Assembly: GCA_033439795.1 (NCBI GenBank)
Contig: JAUTDP010000008.1
Location: 3,162,001-3,226,000, forward strand
DNA length: 64,000 bases
From: Sordaria brevicollis
Lineage: Eukaryota; Ascomycota; Sordariomycetes; Sordariales; Sordariaceae
Direction of reading: 5' to 3'
A model generated the notes under the pieces. The model was not told the DNA's origin and did not search any database. It saw only the letters and a program-made list of their open reading frames with translations. The translations under genes and the position numbers were made by a program. Each line of letters opens with the position of its first letter. Position 1 is the first letter of the stretch. Positions 38,317 through 52,062 of the stretch are shown here, one piece after another.

Positions 38317-41300
38317 TTATAATTATAAAATTAAATTATTATTAAGCGTTAAGCCGCTTAGTATTCGCGTCCGCCCAATATCCCCTATCGAAATTTTAGT
38401 TATTAAATAGTAAATTAATAATAATCTTCGTAAAAATTTTATTTATTCTTTATAATTAATTGCAATTACCTTTATCCTTTTAATTAAAAAACCGGGTAAT
38501 AAAATCCGAATTTATATAAATTATAAAGGTATTAATAATATTATTTTAAAGTCCCGTTACCCGCTTTTATTAATTAAAGAGATTTTAAATTCGATTTATA
38601 AAATAAAAATTTTTATTAAATTAAATATTATTACCATATTTAATCGGATATAGGTTAAAAAGGGCTACGAATAATTAATTATATTTATTATTCGTTTTAA
38701 TTTATTCGAATTTTTAATTTATTTATTTAACTTTTAAAATGCGCTAAATATATTTTAAAATTATATTAATAATATCCTATATAATATTTTCGATATTTAC
38801 GTAACCGCGTATTTTAATAATATTTTAATTTATTTTAATAACGAAGAAGAATACGAATAGTATATTAATGAAATTTTAGAACGAATTATTAAAGTAAAAT
38901 TATAAATCGATATTAATAAATACGAATTTTATATAATACGTACGAAATATTTAAATTTAATTATTACGCCCGGCGGTATTAAAATAAATTCCGAGAAGGT
39001 CGCCGCCGTTATAATATAATAAGCTCCCGATTTTAAACATTCGTTATAGCGTTTCTTAAATTTCGCTAATTTCTACCAATATTTTATAAAATACTTTTCA
39101 ATTATAATAAAATTACTTTACGAATTAATTAAAAAAATAATACCCGTAAATTAAAAATAGATAAAATAGTATTAAAATTCTTTTAATATATTAAAGAGAG
39201 CCTTTACGAACGGATTAATTTTACGTATTTATAATTAATTTAAATTAATTATCGTAAAGATAGACGTTTTAAATTAGGCTTATAGAAGAATTTTATTATA
39301 ATATAATAATAATAATATTTTACAACCGATCGCTTATTTTAATTAAAAATACTCTACTATTAAATATAATTATAATATCTATAATAAAGAATTATTAACT
39401 ATTATTAAAATATTATAGGAGTAGAAACCGGAATTTAAAAGAATATAATAACCGTTTAAAATCCTTACGGATTATCGGAATTTAAAAATATTTATAATTA
39501 ATAAGTAATTAACGCCCCGCTATATAAAATAATTTTAATTCTTATTTCGTTTTAATTTTATAATTAAATACCGATTAGGTTCCTTCTAAATTCGCCCCGA
39601 CGCCCTTAATTATAAATTAAAAAATATCCTTAAAAATATAAATAACGAATAGCTATTAATATATAATAAAATCCTATTAAATAAAAACCTCTTCGTTAAT
39701 AGCGCTTTTATTTTAAAATTGGAGGACGAACCGGACGTAGGAAACTTTATCGGTTATAAGTATAAGGTTTTAAAAAAAATAGAATTAGAGGAATTAATAA
39801 GAATTAAATATTTATATAAATTGGATATCTTAAATAAAAAATTAATAAACGATTTAATAACGGAGTTTTACGAAAAATTTACCTTCTTATAAAACGTTTT
39901 AATTTATTTATTAAACTTTAACCGTCGTATATAATTAAAAGAAGTATATAAATAAATAGCGAAGATTTCGTTCGCAAAATACCGTATTATTTAAAGACGT
40001 ATTTATTTTAAAAATACCGTTATTATAAACCCCGACGATTTTACTCTTTATTTATAATTCTTTTAATATATTTATAATTCGTTATTAATAAGGTATTTAA
40101 ATAGAGAAAAGACTTTTTATTTATTATTATAATCTTATTTTTAATTAAAAATATACTAATCCGCTAAAACGTATTATAAAGCGTACTTTTAATACGTAAA
40201 GATAAAACCCTTATAATACTCCCTTTACGGGTTATTAAAATTATTAGCCGTTCCTTTCGTACTATAGAAAAATATTTCTATTAATTATATTACCCTATTA
40301 ACGCCCTATTTTCGAAGGGGATAGGAATTTAAATACGTTACGGTAGTTATTAATCGGTTAATTAAAATACGTTATTTTATTCCTTATAAAATTTTAACGG
40401 CGGAGGAATTAACGGAGCGTTTTATTAATAAAATTTATAACCTTTATAGTATATTTAATACTATTATTTCCAATTGTAATATATAATTTATTTTAACGTT
40501 TTAGAAAACCTTATTTTTAAAATTAAAAGTGAATTTAAAACTTTTATCTACTTTCTATTTATTTATTAATAATTAAACCGAGCGTATTAACGCCGAAATA
40601 GAATATTATTTAAAGATTTATATTAATTAAACTTAAAACGATTAAATCGATTAATTATTCATCGCGGAATTTATAAAAAATAATACCGCTTTTGAAATTA
40701 TTAAAATATCCTTTTTCTTTATTAATCATAATTTTAATCTATATATAAATATTAAACCGGTTATCCTTTATTTTCCCGAATTATTAAAAGTTTAAAAGGC
40801 TAAATTCTTTAAAGTTTATAAAGTAGCGGAGCGGTTTAAAATTATCTTCAATTTCGTAATAGTTAAGATAAAGTAAATATAATAATATTATAAAGATAAC
40901 GCTAATATTAAAAAATCGGATACCCTAATTTATAAACCGGGTGATATAATCTTTTTCGATATTTAAAATTTCGAAACCGGTCGCTTATATATTAAATTTA
41001 TTCCGCTTTTCGAAGGTCCTTTTTTAATTATTAAAGTTAATACCTATTCTATTATTTTTAAGCTACTAATTAATATAAAGTACGGATAGACTTTTAATAT
41101 AAATAAAGTAAAGCTTTAATTACCGGCGGGTTTATTAGGTTAAATATAGTAATAGTAAAATATTTACGCTAATATAGGGAAGGTTATATACCGAATTAAT
41201 AATAGCGAAGATTCTTTCAAATAAAATTTTATAAAAATTAATAAATATAAGAAAAAAAGATGTTATTAAATATATTATATTATTTAAGCTCCCCTTTATA

Positions 41301-41650
41301 AATTTAATTAATAATTGCACGCAAATATAATTATATATTTAAAAAAGGTTAAGGAATTTTACGAAAAGTATTCCAATGCTTTAATATTATTCGAATGGGC
41401 CAAATCCGAAAGGAAAAGGATTAAAGAAGAAGTATAGAGGGTAATAGAAGAATTAAAAATATTATTGGAGGGGGGGAATATACCGGCGGAAGATATAGAG
41501 GCTCCGATTAAGGGATAATACGGAAGGAAAAGGAAGTCGCCGCGTTTAAAAACAGTAACGGCCGTAGAGACTTTTCGAAATATAGCGATACGTTTAATAG
41601 GGATTTCTATTATTTTATATAATAATAATTAATTATACGGCTTTTTTTAA
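38317..41650 (+). pseudogene. Element D pol: RT, RNase H, integrase and coiled-coil tail
   Basis: RT about 38460-39010: IRIYINYKGINNIILKSRYP, catalytic YFNN at 38810-38821, then YEFYIIRTKYLNLIITPGGI. RNase H about 39240-39500: IKYNYNIYNKELLTII and PFKILTDYRNLKIF. Integrase zinc-binding part about 40050-40190, core about 40240-40800: GYEF-to-GQEFKYVTVVINRL region, IISNCNIQFILTFQKTL, FINNQTERINAEIEYYL. The C-terminus has GPFLIIKV near 41010. The tail at about 41340-41490 (FEWAKSERKRIKEEVQRVIE) is strongly helical and charged. RIP stops throughout. The 61-codon minus-strand ORF at 41135-41320 is chance. Confidence 0.87.
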
Positions 41651-41660
41651 TTAGGGGTAA

Positions 41661-41963
41661 TATTATAAGCTTAATTTAATAATTATACGTAATTTAATTA
41701 TATACTTATATTAAAATTATAATTACTATTGAAATAATTATAATTTTATTATAATTAACCCGCTGTTGCGGTCGTATTATATTAGCGATACGGTTGCGGT
41801 CCTAATTATATAATTACGCGCGCGCCCCGCGCGTATGTAGTTTGTGCGCCGTGCCCTTATAAGGGTAGTTATACGCGTATAGCTTCGTTCCCTTTCCTTT
41901 TTCCTTCCTTGTGTAATATCGTATATCCTATTCTACCCACCTTAGTCGTATTTACCCGTAATA
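41661..41963 (+). repeat. Element D 3' LTR
   Basis: 303 bp, partner of 26007-26309, preceded by the polypurine tract AGGGGTAA (41653-41660). It is followed by ATATA (41964-41968) and then by E sequence. Confidence 0.94.
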
Positions 41964-41968
41964 ATATA

Positions 41969-44700
41969 ATTTATAAATTTCTTTGCTTATAATTATCGAT
42001 TTGTAAGGAAATAGTTAAATAATTTTTAATAAAGGGTCGATTATATTTATTAAATTATTGTAATTATATTTATTTATAAGCATTTTTTTAAAATCTATTA
42101 TTAAACGGTTCTAAATCCTTTTAAATACTTTAATATTTTAAAATATCCCCGGTATTTTACTTCGAAAATATTTTAAAATATAGTAAACCGTATAATTGGC
42201 TATATAACGATTTACGTCTCCTATTAAACTGGGCTATTAATATTAAATTATTATTAATTTTTATATTTTATTCCTTTTAGGGTAGGTTATCATTAATATA
42301 TTATAATAATTTTAAATTGTTCGGGTTTTTAATATTCCTTCTAGGATTACGAAGCGGCCGCGAAATAATAGTAATTATTTTTATAATATTGTAAAATTTA
42401 ATTCTCCCTTCCGAACCTTTTTTTGATATTCTTTTAATAAAATATTTATTTTATTAACTTTTAATAATTAATAAATAAATTCGTAACCGATCGTTATTTT
42501 AGAGATATTTATTACGTTTAATATATAAATATAAATTATATTTTCCCCCTCCCCTGTAAATTTAAAGAAGTATATAATTCGTTATAATTCTTTCCTTTCT
42601 TTTTAGTCTTTAATATTTTTAAATTTTCGAAATAAAGCGTTAACCGCGGTATTATCTTTATTTAGCCGATAAGTAATTAAAAAATTATATTAGGATAATA
42701 ATTACGCCTATATTATTTACTTCGCGTTTAATAAACGCTTAGTATTAAAATATTTTAATGCTTTATAATCCGTAATAATTATAAAAGGTTCGGTCTATTA
42801 GAGGTTAACGAATTCCGAGCGCTAATATACTAAAATTCTTATAATTATTAATATTTCCTTATTATATATTGGGTAATTATATTCTATTCCCTATATCGTT
42901 TCCGAAAAATAAATAATAGGGTACTATTTATCTTTATATTTTTGCGATAAAACGCCGGCTAATATTCTATTGGATGTATTTATTTTTAACCTTATTTCCC
43001 TTTTAAAATCGAAATAAATAAATATTAGTATATCGATTAAATATTACTTTAAAGTATCGAATACTATTTAATATTCTATAATTTAATTAAACGCTTCCCC
43101 TTTCTTTATTAACGATATTAATAATTTTAAAACTTTCTTATATTTTTTTATAAATTTATAGTAAAAATTATAGAATTCTAAGAAAAATTATACCCCTTTA
43201 ATTATTAATAGTTTTTTCTAATCCTTTACTATTTAGATTTTTATTAGATCTATTGAAATTCTATTTATACCGATAATAAATTCTAAAAACTTTATCTTCG
43301 TAACGTAGAATTCGTATTTATCCAAATCCGCCTATAATTCTACTTATTAGAATTTCTCTAAGACTTTCTTAATATAAATTTCGTATTCCTCTTTATTATT
43401 AGAATAAATAAAAATATTATCGATATAAGCGCTATAGAAATTATTTAAGTATTTTATTAATACGTTATTAATATATTGCTAAAAGGTTAATAATTTATTA
43501 ATTAATTTAAAAGGAAGAATTTTATATTTATATATTCTATATTGTATACGGAATATTATTAATTCTTTATTATCCGGGTATATACGAATTTAATAGAAGG
43601 CTTATTGAATATCGATTTTAATAAAAATTTTAATTTTAGTAATACGGGCTAAAATTTCTTCGATAAAGGGAAGTAAGTAGTAGTCCTTTTTAATAATCCT
43701 ATTTAATTTCCGGTAATTTATATAAAAACGAAGCTTCCTATTAATTTTAAATATAAAAAAGATAGGGGTAGCTTACGGTATTAAGCTACTTTCGATAAAA
43801 CCCTTATTTAAATTTTCTACGATATATAATCGGTACGTTTTTAATTTATTTATATTTATTTTATATAGTAGGTTATAATTTAAATCCTTTAGGTTAGCCT
43901 CCTTTTAAAATCGAATATAGTAATTGCTATTCCCCGGTTTTAATAATATATTTGATTATTATTTATTAAAAATATTTTTATAATTATAATAGCGGGTTAG
44001 GATTCGTTAAAGGGTTTATTCTTATTTTTCCGGATTTAATCCGTTAAAATATTTTTAATCCTTTCGTTCTTCGATAAAACGGTCGATTTTGTATAAATTC
44101 GTTACCCCTAAGTACTTTTTTTTTATTATTTATATAAGTATTACCGATTTAATAATTATTATATCCGGTATATATTTTTTATATTACGCAGTACCTCTTT
44201 TCTATTTAAAATAGTTTTAATTATCCTTCTTTATTTTATTATTAAAATCTTTTCCTTAGAATTATTTTTTAAAATATTTTAAATTGTCTTTAAAGTTTCT
44301 CCTTTATTCCTTTAATATTTCCGTTAATATTTTCTTTAATTCCTATAATAGTGGAAGGAATTTATTTTATAATATTTATTTTATAGACTTTTATATTTTA
44401 TTAATAAAGTTAATCGTTCTTTTGCTTATCGTAGCCTTTTAAAAAATATTAATTATTGGGCGCGCTTTTTATTTATTTAACGAGGAGGTTTAAAGAGTAT
44501 TTTCGAATTTGCGAATTTTACGGTATATTATAGCTTTATCGCGCTTTTTTTTATTTTCCTTTTCTATAAATTATTCTTTTTTAATAACGTCCTTTTAATA
44601 TTTCGGATTAATCGGTTAGCCTTTTTAATCTTCAATATAAATATTTTTTATTTAATTAAAGTCTATCGGCTAATTATTATTAAATAATAACCTTTTATAT
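41969..44700 (-). pseudogene. Element E pol, middle part: RT, RNase H and start of integrase
   Basis: Minus-strand. RT about 43850-43160: LRFYINYRKLNRIIKKDYYL, IKIDIQQAFYQIRIYPDN, LPFKLINKLLTFQQYINN, catalytic YIDN at 43427-43416, KYEFYVTKIKFLEFIIG. RNase H about 43000-42500, with PFIIITDYKALKYF near 42790-42750. Integrase starts near 42400 and reaches IDPLLKIIQLFPYKSIIISKEIYKL at about 42040-41975, which the insertion of D and C separates from SRINYKRLFYIF at 17060. The joint reads in order as a normal integrase core. Stops are TAA/TAG. Confidence 0.87.
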
Positions 44701-47026
44701 AAATAATCGATTATTATATCGTAATATTTAAATTAAATACGGTTAATTATTATATTATAATAAATATTAGTAATAATTAATGACTTATTACGGGTAATAC
44801 GGTTTTATATTATAATATTCGTTTTAAATATAGTAATAATCTTTCTACTATTTTCCTCCGTAAAAAGTTTTCTTATATTAATAGGGTCGAAATCGTTTTT
44901 TACTTCGAATTTTAAAAAGCGTTATAAGCGATTTATAATCTTTTAATTAATTAAAATATACATTACTACTCCCGAATCTATAATAGTTTTTTTAATAATA
45001 ATAGTAATTCTATTATTATTTATAAGGGCGGATATAATAAAGGGGTTTCCTCCTAAATAATTATATAAAAAATCCTTCTTTACGCTATTAAATACTTTTC
45101 TTTATTTTTATTATATAGATTTCCCTAAACGGGAATCTATTTTATTTAAAGCGTTTAATTTTTTAATTTATCTTTCTCCTTACCCTTATCCTCCTTTTTA
45201 TTTTTAATTCTATAATGGGCGTATATAAATTAAAAGCGGGTATAGTAATTGGTCGTAATTATAAGGCGACCGTTCGAATTAGGTTTTTTAGGATAATTTT
45301 TAGCGTAATATCCTTATTCCTTATAAATGAAATATATTCTTTTATAGAATATATTATTAATTTCTTTTTTAATTAAATTTCGGTTATTATTATTAATATT
45401 AAAATTATTTTTAATCGAAGAGGAGTTTTTTCTTCCGCCGGTATTATTATTACTACTTTTATTATTATTTCCGCAATTATAATTATTTGAATTGGAAAAT
45501 AAAATAGTAATAGTCTACTTAATTACCTTTTATATATAAATAATTTATTTAATAATCTTTACGTATTTATCGAAATCGATTGTATTTAAAGTAGCGTATA
45601 GGATTATATTAATTTGGAGGTCTATAAATAAACGATAATAAAAGGCTTTTTTCTAATTAGATTAGGGGATTTAATATTCGTTAGCGAAACGAATAAATTT
45701 ATTTTTAAAAATATAAAAATTATTTTAATATATACGGAGCTTTTTAAATTCTTCGATTACTTAACGAATTATATTAAAGTTATTATATTAACGTTTTAAA
45801 TAAGTTATTAAAATTTTAGAAGAATAAATTTAATTTAAGTAAATATCGTATAAATAAAATTGAAAATCTTTAACGGTATAGCCGGCTAAGCGGTTTTTAA
45901 TATAAGTTTACTTAATTTCGTTATTAATAAAATAATTAAAATTAACTTTTAATTTATTAAATATAATACGGTATTAGATTTTAAAGGTAATAGTATTTTT
46001 ATTTTTATTAGTATAAAAGATAAAGGGGTTTAAAATTTTAAAAAACTTTTTACTAATAGTAAAAATAGAAGCGCCTTTTAGGGTTGCGCTACGATACGTC
46101 GAATTGCGAATAATATTAACGACTATTTAATTTAGAGTTTGAATTTCTTTATCTTTAGTTATAATAATAGTTATTAAATCTTTTATTATTTCCTTATCGG
46201 AATTAATAAATTTCTTATTTTATTAATAGTTATTATTATTATAATCGGATTTAAAATCGGAAATATCGAAATCGGGGGTAATACCTTAAATAATAAAAGC
46301 GTAATATTTAATTTGGTTAACTTTACGAATAACTGCGTCGATATTTTTAAAATAATATTAGGTATTTTCGTCGTTGTCTTCGATAATAGTTTAAAAACGC
46401 GCTATTTTCTTTTACTTTTCGGGTTTATAATATATACCCTTAAAATATTGGATTTAATTATTTAAATCCATTATAATTTTATTAAAACGGTAAACGATAA
46501 TATAAAATTCTTTAAATTATTTTTTATAAGCGCGTATAATGACGACGCGGGCTTTTATTTTTTTAAATATAGCGTTGGGATTCTTTTTAATTTCGGCGAT
46601 AAAATCTTCGATTCCTATTAAATTTCTATACCCCTTAGGCTACGGATTTTTATATTAAAATAAGAAATCGAACGGAAAATAGGGTCTTTTTTTACTAAAA
46701 GTATAGCGAGCGGTAATATTTTTAATTTTATTCTCTAAATCCTATTCGATATATTCCTTTATATTAAGAAAATATTAAATTTTAATTTTAGGAATTATAT
46801 AAATATTATAATATTCGAAAGTAATGGCGTTGGGGTTATTAATTTCTTCGGCGGTATTTTAAACCTCTTAGGCCGTAAAAATGTAATAATTATTAATAGA
46901 TTTATAATTTAAATAAGTTTTCGCGATAGGGGTCTCTTTTTAATTTAATTTAATTAATTCGAAATCGACTTTATTAACGGCTTGCGTCTTCAATTTAGCC
47001 GCTTTTTTTTAATTACGCGTTATCAT
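44700..47026 (-). pseudogene. Element E gag and protease region
   Basis: The frame opens at an ATG that survived RIP (47026-47024): MITRNQKKAAKLKTQAVNK. It runs through gag to a zinc knuckle at 45334-45293, read as Y-FI-Y-KEQG-Y-YAKN-Y, again CX2CX4HX4C spacing with all ligands Tyr. The protease is expected at about 45000-44700. The 160 bases between this ATG and the LTR (47027-47186) are leader; the LTR-proximal ATTGTAAGATTAAAT may be the primer-binding region. Confidence 0.78.
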
Positions 47027-47186
47027 TTATTTAGTATTTTAATTATTTTATATAGGTTATAATTATATAATTATTTAAATAGGGTATAAGGGATTATCGT
47101 ATTGCGCGCAATTAATTATAATCTTTTTCGTTTTAAAGTAGGATGTTTTATATTGTCCCCAATAAATATTAATTTAATCTTACAAT

Positions 47187-47488
47187 TATTACGGTAAAAA
47201 GGAAAGGCTTATAATAAAATAATAATAATCCTTAATTAATAGAAAATTATAAAATAAAGAAAAAAGGAAAATTAATCGTATAAGAATAGAAGCGTAGGCG
47301 GAAAGATATAGGCCTTGCGTTCCGTATAGTAAATGTATTATATAGGTGAATAGTAGTACGACGTTCGTTAGTATAAATAAGCGACCTGCGATAATAAGTC
47401 CGTGGTTCGCTTAGTTCCCTGAGCAACCCAACGACCTTAGTCGTTATATAACTAGTTAGGTGACCAGCGGGTGAGCCGTGCCGTTATA
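47187..47488 (-). repeat. Element E 5' LTR (right copy)
   Basis: 302 bp, partner of 8137-8438. Here the 3' part (47390-47480) keeps more TG and CA steps than the left copy, while its 5' part has lost more, so RIP was patchy within one LTR. It is followed by GTAAT (47489-47493). Confidence 0.93.
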
Positions 47489-47493
47489 GTAAT

Positions 47494-50400
47494 ATTATTA
47501 ATAAATATTATTATAAGTAATTTAGCGTTAATAATTACATTAATAGCTAATACGTATTTTAAATTTATTATAAAATTCTTACCCTTTAATAATTCCTTAA
47601 AATCCATTAGTACGTAAATTAATTACTTAAAGGAGAAAATTATCTTTACGTTAATAATAACCTTATAAACGTACAACTTTATATTTTCCTAAATTATAAA
47701 ATCGATGTAAAAATTAGCGAAATTTAAAAAAATAATAATATTAATTTTATAATCTGTATTTACCGCGTATAAATAAAGAAAATCGTCATGAAATAAAATA
47801 TTTAATTCGAATTCGTTAACGACTTAGCCTCCTTTTTTAAATTTTATTAAAATTAAAAATCCTTCCTTATTATATTTTTTTAAATAAATATCGAACGTAA
47901 CCTACTTTATAATTTTTATTAATTTACCTCCTATACTTTACATTTTAATATATTTAATTTCGATTAAATATTAGAATTTTTTAAGGAAGGATTTATTAAT
48001 AAAGCTTCTATCGGTATTTAAATATATATATATTTCTACCGGATTATTATTTAGAATTACGCGTATATTAATTCGTATATAAATAAAATTAAAAATAGGG
48101 CTATTATCGATTTAGGCTATCGTTTTATTTAAGGCTTCCTTTAGTTAAGGGGCCGCCGAACTTTTAAAGATAGAGATTAATTTCGAAATAATTTTCGGGA
48201 TAATTTTAAATTCTTCTTCGGTTAATATACTTATTTAAACTAATTTCTACTACTTTAAATATTTAAATAATATATTATATAAATTAAGAACCTTCCGGTA
48301 ATAATTATACGTATATTATTTTAAAATTAATAGGGATAAGGTACGAAATCGCTCTATTTTTACCGTTTTTAGGGATTTATATATCTTCCGGTATTCTTTT
48401 CGCTTAATTAATATATAAATATTTTTTAAATACTTTTTATACTTTTTAATTCCTTTTATTATTAAATAAATGATTTCGACGTCGGATTCGTCGGTCGAAT
48501 TAGAATTAACCTCTTTAATACCTTTTATACAATTAATTTAATATAATTGTTAATTATATTTTAAATTTCGGTCGTAATTACGCTTACGGTTTCATTCCTT
48601 TATTCTATTTTATTCTCTATTTCGATTATAAATGTAATCGCTTTTATATTTAGAATATAATTGGTTAAAAGATCGGTACGTATTTCGATTATCGCGATTA
48701 TTTTAATTACGCAATAAATTTCGCCGGTTATTCCGAAAATCGCATTTATTAAAATCCCGTTCTATTTACCGGATTATTATAATAAATATAGCGTTAGATC
48801 GTATAATTTCCGCTATATAATTTAAAAGTAATTCGTTTTTAAAGGGGGCCTTTAAATATTATTTAGTATATAAATCTAAATTTAATTAAATTTATATTAT
48901 AATTCCGTATTAATTTAAAGAATTAGATTTATTTAATATATTTATTATTTTTATATTACGCAATTATTTTTAAATAAATTAAATTAATATATGAAAGTTA
49001 TTTATAATATTATTAATAACGAAATAGCCTTTATTAAATTTTTATATAATTATAGACGGATAGGGTTTAAAGTAATTAACGAATTTCTTTAATAATACGA
49101 AGATTTTATTATATTTTTACTTCCGTTAATTTTCTTTATCGATTTCGGTTATTTATTAAATTTTAATTACTCCTTCGAAAAGGGTATAAAAAAAAGGATT
49201 TATTTACTTCCCTATTTTACTTTCGGCTCTACCTATAATAAATAAAAGAATTTATTTATAAAATACGTAGACGTTAATATATATATTTCCTTTAAAATTG
49301 GTAATAATATTTATATTATTAGGGTTTTTAGCGTTGGGATTAAATATACCGACCTTTTTATATTTAATTTTATAATATTCTTCGTTTAATTCATCGTCGG
49401 TTAATTTAAATTTGGAATTACTTTACTAAAGTTTACAACGCGACGTATTATTATAAAGGCGATTATTATAATTATAATTATTTCCTCCGCTATTACCTCC
49501 TAATTTATTATTTAGGAAGGTTATTTTAGGATTAGGGGATTTATATTTTAAATTTTCGCTTCCATCTTTATATTTAAATCCTTACCCAATTAATTATACT
49601 TTGAATATAAAATTCTTAAAATAATTTTATTATTCGTTTATTTATAATTCGATAATTTTTAAAATAATATTTTATAATTTACTACGGGGAGTATTATTAG
49701 GGTTAAAGTAAGGGTTTTAAAATATATAAATTATAAAAATCTATATAGGATAATTAATTATTATTAACGCGAATAGAAATTTAATAGTACCGGGGTTATT
49801 ATATACGGCTATATATTCTTTAAATTTCTTCTCTTAAAAAAACTTTAATACGTTTAATAATAAATTAAATAGATTAAATTGCCTTTATATAATTTATTTT
49901 ATATAATTATTAAATATAGAAACCGATCGGTAATTATATTTAAAAGTAATTTGGGTATTCTACACGGGTAAGGATATAATTCTCCCTTCAAATTTACCGC
50001 TTATTACGGGAATACAATTATAATTATATATCGATATCCAATTATATACGGATTTAAATAATTCTAATACGTTTTCGAAAGTAATATAGAACCGGGTAAA
50101 TTTACTTATAGAAAACTAATTTCGAAATTAGCGTATAGGGTCCTCTATTTCCTACTAGGCGGATAATTTAATAAGGGTAGATAATTTATCGTTAATATTA
50201 TCGAATATTAAATTAAGGGCTATATATAAATTACTAAATAAATTTTTAATAATTATATTTATAAATTCTTTTTTAACCGTACGGCGAATACCATTAATTT
50301 ATTTTATTAAATTATTAATAATTTCCGAATAGGCTTTTTATAAGGTTTTAATTAACTTTTTAAATTCTATACTTTATACTTTTAAAGCGTTTTACTAGTC

Positions 50401-50772
50401 CCTAATAATTTAATTAAAGGTAGCCGCTTATTTTAATATAGAATCTTCTAATAGAATTTTATATTTAAAAATATAATTATTAAAAAATTCGCTTTACTCC
50501 CTTAAAAATAAATTAGCCTATACGCGGACGTTTTCTATAAAATCTTCTCGTTTTTTATTTTATATTTCTTTAATAATATTAATCAATTCCTTTTTATAAG
50601 TTTTAAATAGCTTTAATATTCGGGTTTTATTATTATTCTATTATTTATACTAATTATTAAGGTCGGTTTTAAATATTTTTAATAGAATATAAATAATAAT
50701 AAATTTATTAAATAGATTATTTCCTTATTATTTAATTTACTACGTAAATATATTATAATTACGGTTAATTTT
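47494..50772 (-). pseudogene. Element A protease and gag, middle part
   Basis: Continues A across the E insertion. Minus-strand retropepsin-like domain about 48110-47750: YIYLNTDRSFINKSFLKKF (the 'DTGA.RSFI' site with Asp to Asn) and FELNILFHDDFLYLYAVNT ('ILGDDFL'). Upstream (48150-50772) lies a degraded gag-like frame with basic and Lys/Tyr-rich parts near 48350-48560, similar in style to C. It is broken again by G at 50772/59010 (TSD ATTTT). Confidence 0.7.
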
Positions 50773-51058
50773 TGTAAAGTCACAGGTACGAGAGGGTGAG
50801 AGTAAGTCGTATAAAGTAGGTCTATTTTAGAAAAAAGACTTTAACTTAATTAAATATAAATCTTTAATTAGGAGCTATCTTCTTTTATATTTATACGCTT
50901 CCTTATAGGTCCGAAATAGTCGGCGCCCGGATTCCGAAATCCTTCCCTCTATATTATATCCTACTATCCTTATTTTATCTACTATTTTATCCGTCGTCCT
51001 AAACTATTATACTTTAATTATACGGGTCCCCTTAAACCTTCCTAACGATACCCTTATA
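50773..51058 (-). repeat. Element G 3' LTR (left copy)
   Basis: 286 bp, begins TGTAAAGTCACAGG and ends ACCCTTATA. It is followed by ATTATCCCCCCCTTTAAAAG (51059-51078), the antisense polypurine tract, which sets the element's orientation. Confidence 0.93.
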
Positions 51059-52062
51059 ATTATCCCCCCCTTTAAAAGCTATAATCCCTTATAATTCTAA
51101 TATTAATTATTATAATCCGTAGAAAATTTTATTTTCCGTTTATATATTACGCTATACTTTATAGAAAACTTTATTTTCTATTTATATATTACGCTACGCT
51201 TCGGTTCTATTATACCGTTTAATTATCTATTTTTATTTTATATATTAATATTACTCCCCCCCTAATTAATTTAGTTTTAAACCGTATTATTACGCGGCGA
51301 TTATTACGATACCTATAAGGGCAACGCTTTTACGTTAAACGGTTTTACTAAAAGATTTAAAAACCAACCGGTAATATTTATATCGATATATCGGACGAAG
51401 TAATAATCCCCGCTTATTTTAGCCGTCCGTATTATATTAATATTCCCGCGTTTATTAACTGTAATAATATAATAATTTATTGGTTTTATAATTAATATTC
51501 GCGCCCTAAAGTTATTATTAAGTCCCCGGAAGCCGATTTTAAAATAATTTAATTTCCGCGTATTGTACGCTTTATTTACCGTTTTGGTATTCTTTTTTCT
51601 TTGCGTTCTTTCCCTAAATAAAAAGTATTTTATTTTAAATAATAAAGGATTTTAAACGAATTTTTAAATAGGATAGAAATTCCATCCCGAATTAGGATTG
51701 GAGTTTCGTCCGGAGTCGGTTCTAAAACTTAACCCGAACCGCCCTTTTTCTTTTTAAAATTAAACCCTTATAATCTTTAAAATATAGGGAAGGACCTATT
51801 AATTTTAACCGGTTAGCCGGGTTAATAAAAGCCCCGATACGTATTAATTATTTCCGGAAGCTGGAAATATTTTAAATTATATTATTAATCGACGATTATT
51901 TACTTTTATATAGCCGGTAATTTACTATATTTCTTTAATTTAAAGAATTTTATTAATATTTATACCCGTTAATCGGGTTATAAACTTCTCCGCGGCTTAA
52001 ATTATTGTAATTACCTTAGGGCCGGCAACCCCTAGTACCGTTTACGAATAAATACTAAAGAA
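51059..52062 (-). other. Element G 3' non-coding region, with a 42-bp tandem duplication
   Basis: About 1 kb between the polypurine tract and the 132-bp repeats. I see no conserved pol motif in it. A 42-bp unit is present twice in tandem (starts 51120 and 51162). A proline or helper ORF cannot be excluded, because RIP stops hide coding capacity. Confidence 0.5.

Larger units (their letters stand above)
26007..41963 (+). mobile_element. Element D: Ty3/Gypsy retrotransposon, split by F
   Basis: LTRs 26007-26309 and 41661-41963 are both 303 bp. TSD ATATA lies at 26002-26006 and 41964-41968. Without F it is about 7.4 kb. Order on the plus strand: gag, protease, [F], RT, RNase H, integrase, C-terminal tail, polypurine tract. 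It lies in the integrase gene of E, three bases beyond the end of C; the TSDs of C and D overlap by two bases. Confidence 0.94.
8137..47488 (-). mobile_element. Element E: Ty3/Gypsy chromodomain retrotransposon, split by B, C and D
   Basis: LTRs 8137-8438 and 47187-47488 are both 302 bp. TSD GTAAT lies at 8132-8136 and 47489-47493. With B, C, D and their TSDs removed it is about 7.2 kb. Minus-strand order: gag from an ATG at 47026, zinc knuckle at 45334-45293, RT at about 43.9-43.2 kb, RNase H at 43.0-42.5 kb, integrase from 42.4 kb across the C/D insertion to 16.4 kb, chromodomain at about 16.33-16.12 kb, stop at 15967. B sits in its polypurine tract. E is inserted in element A between protease and RT. 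Confidence 0.93.
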
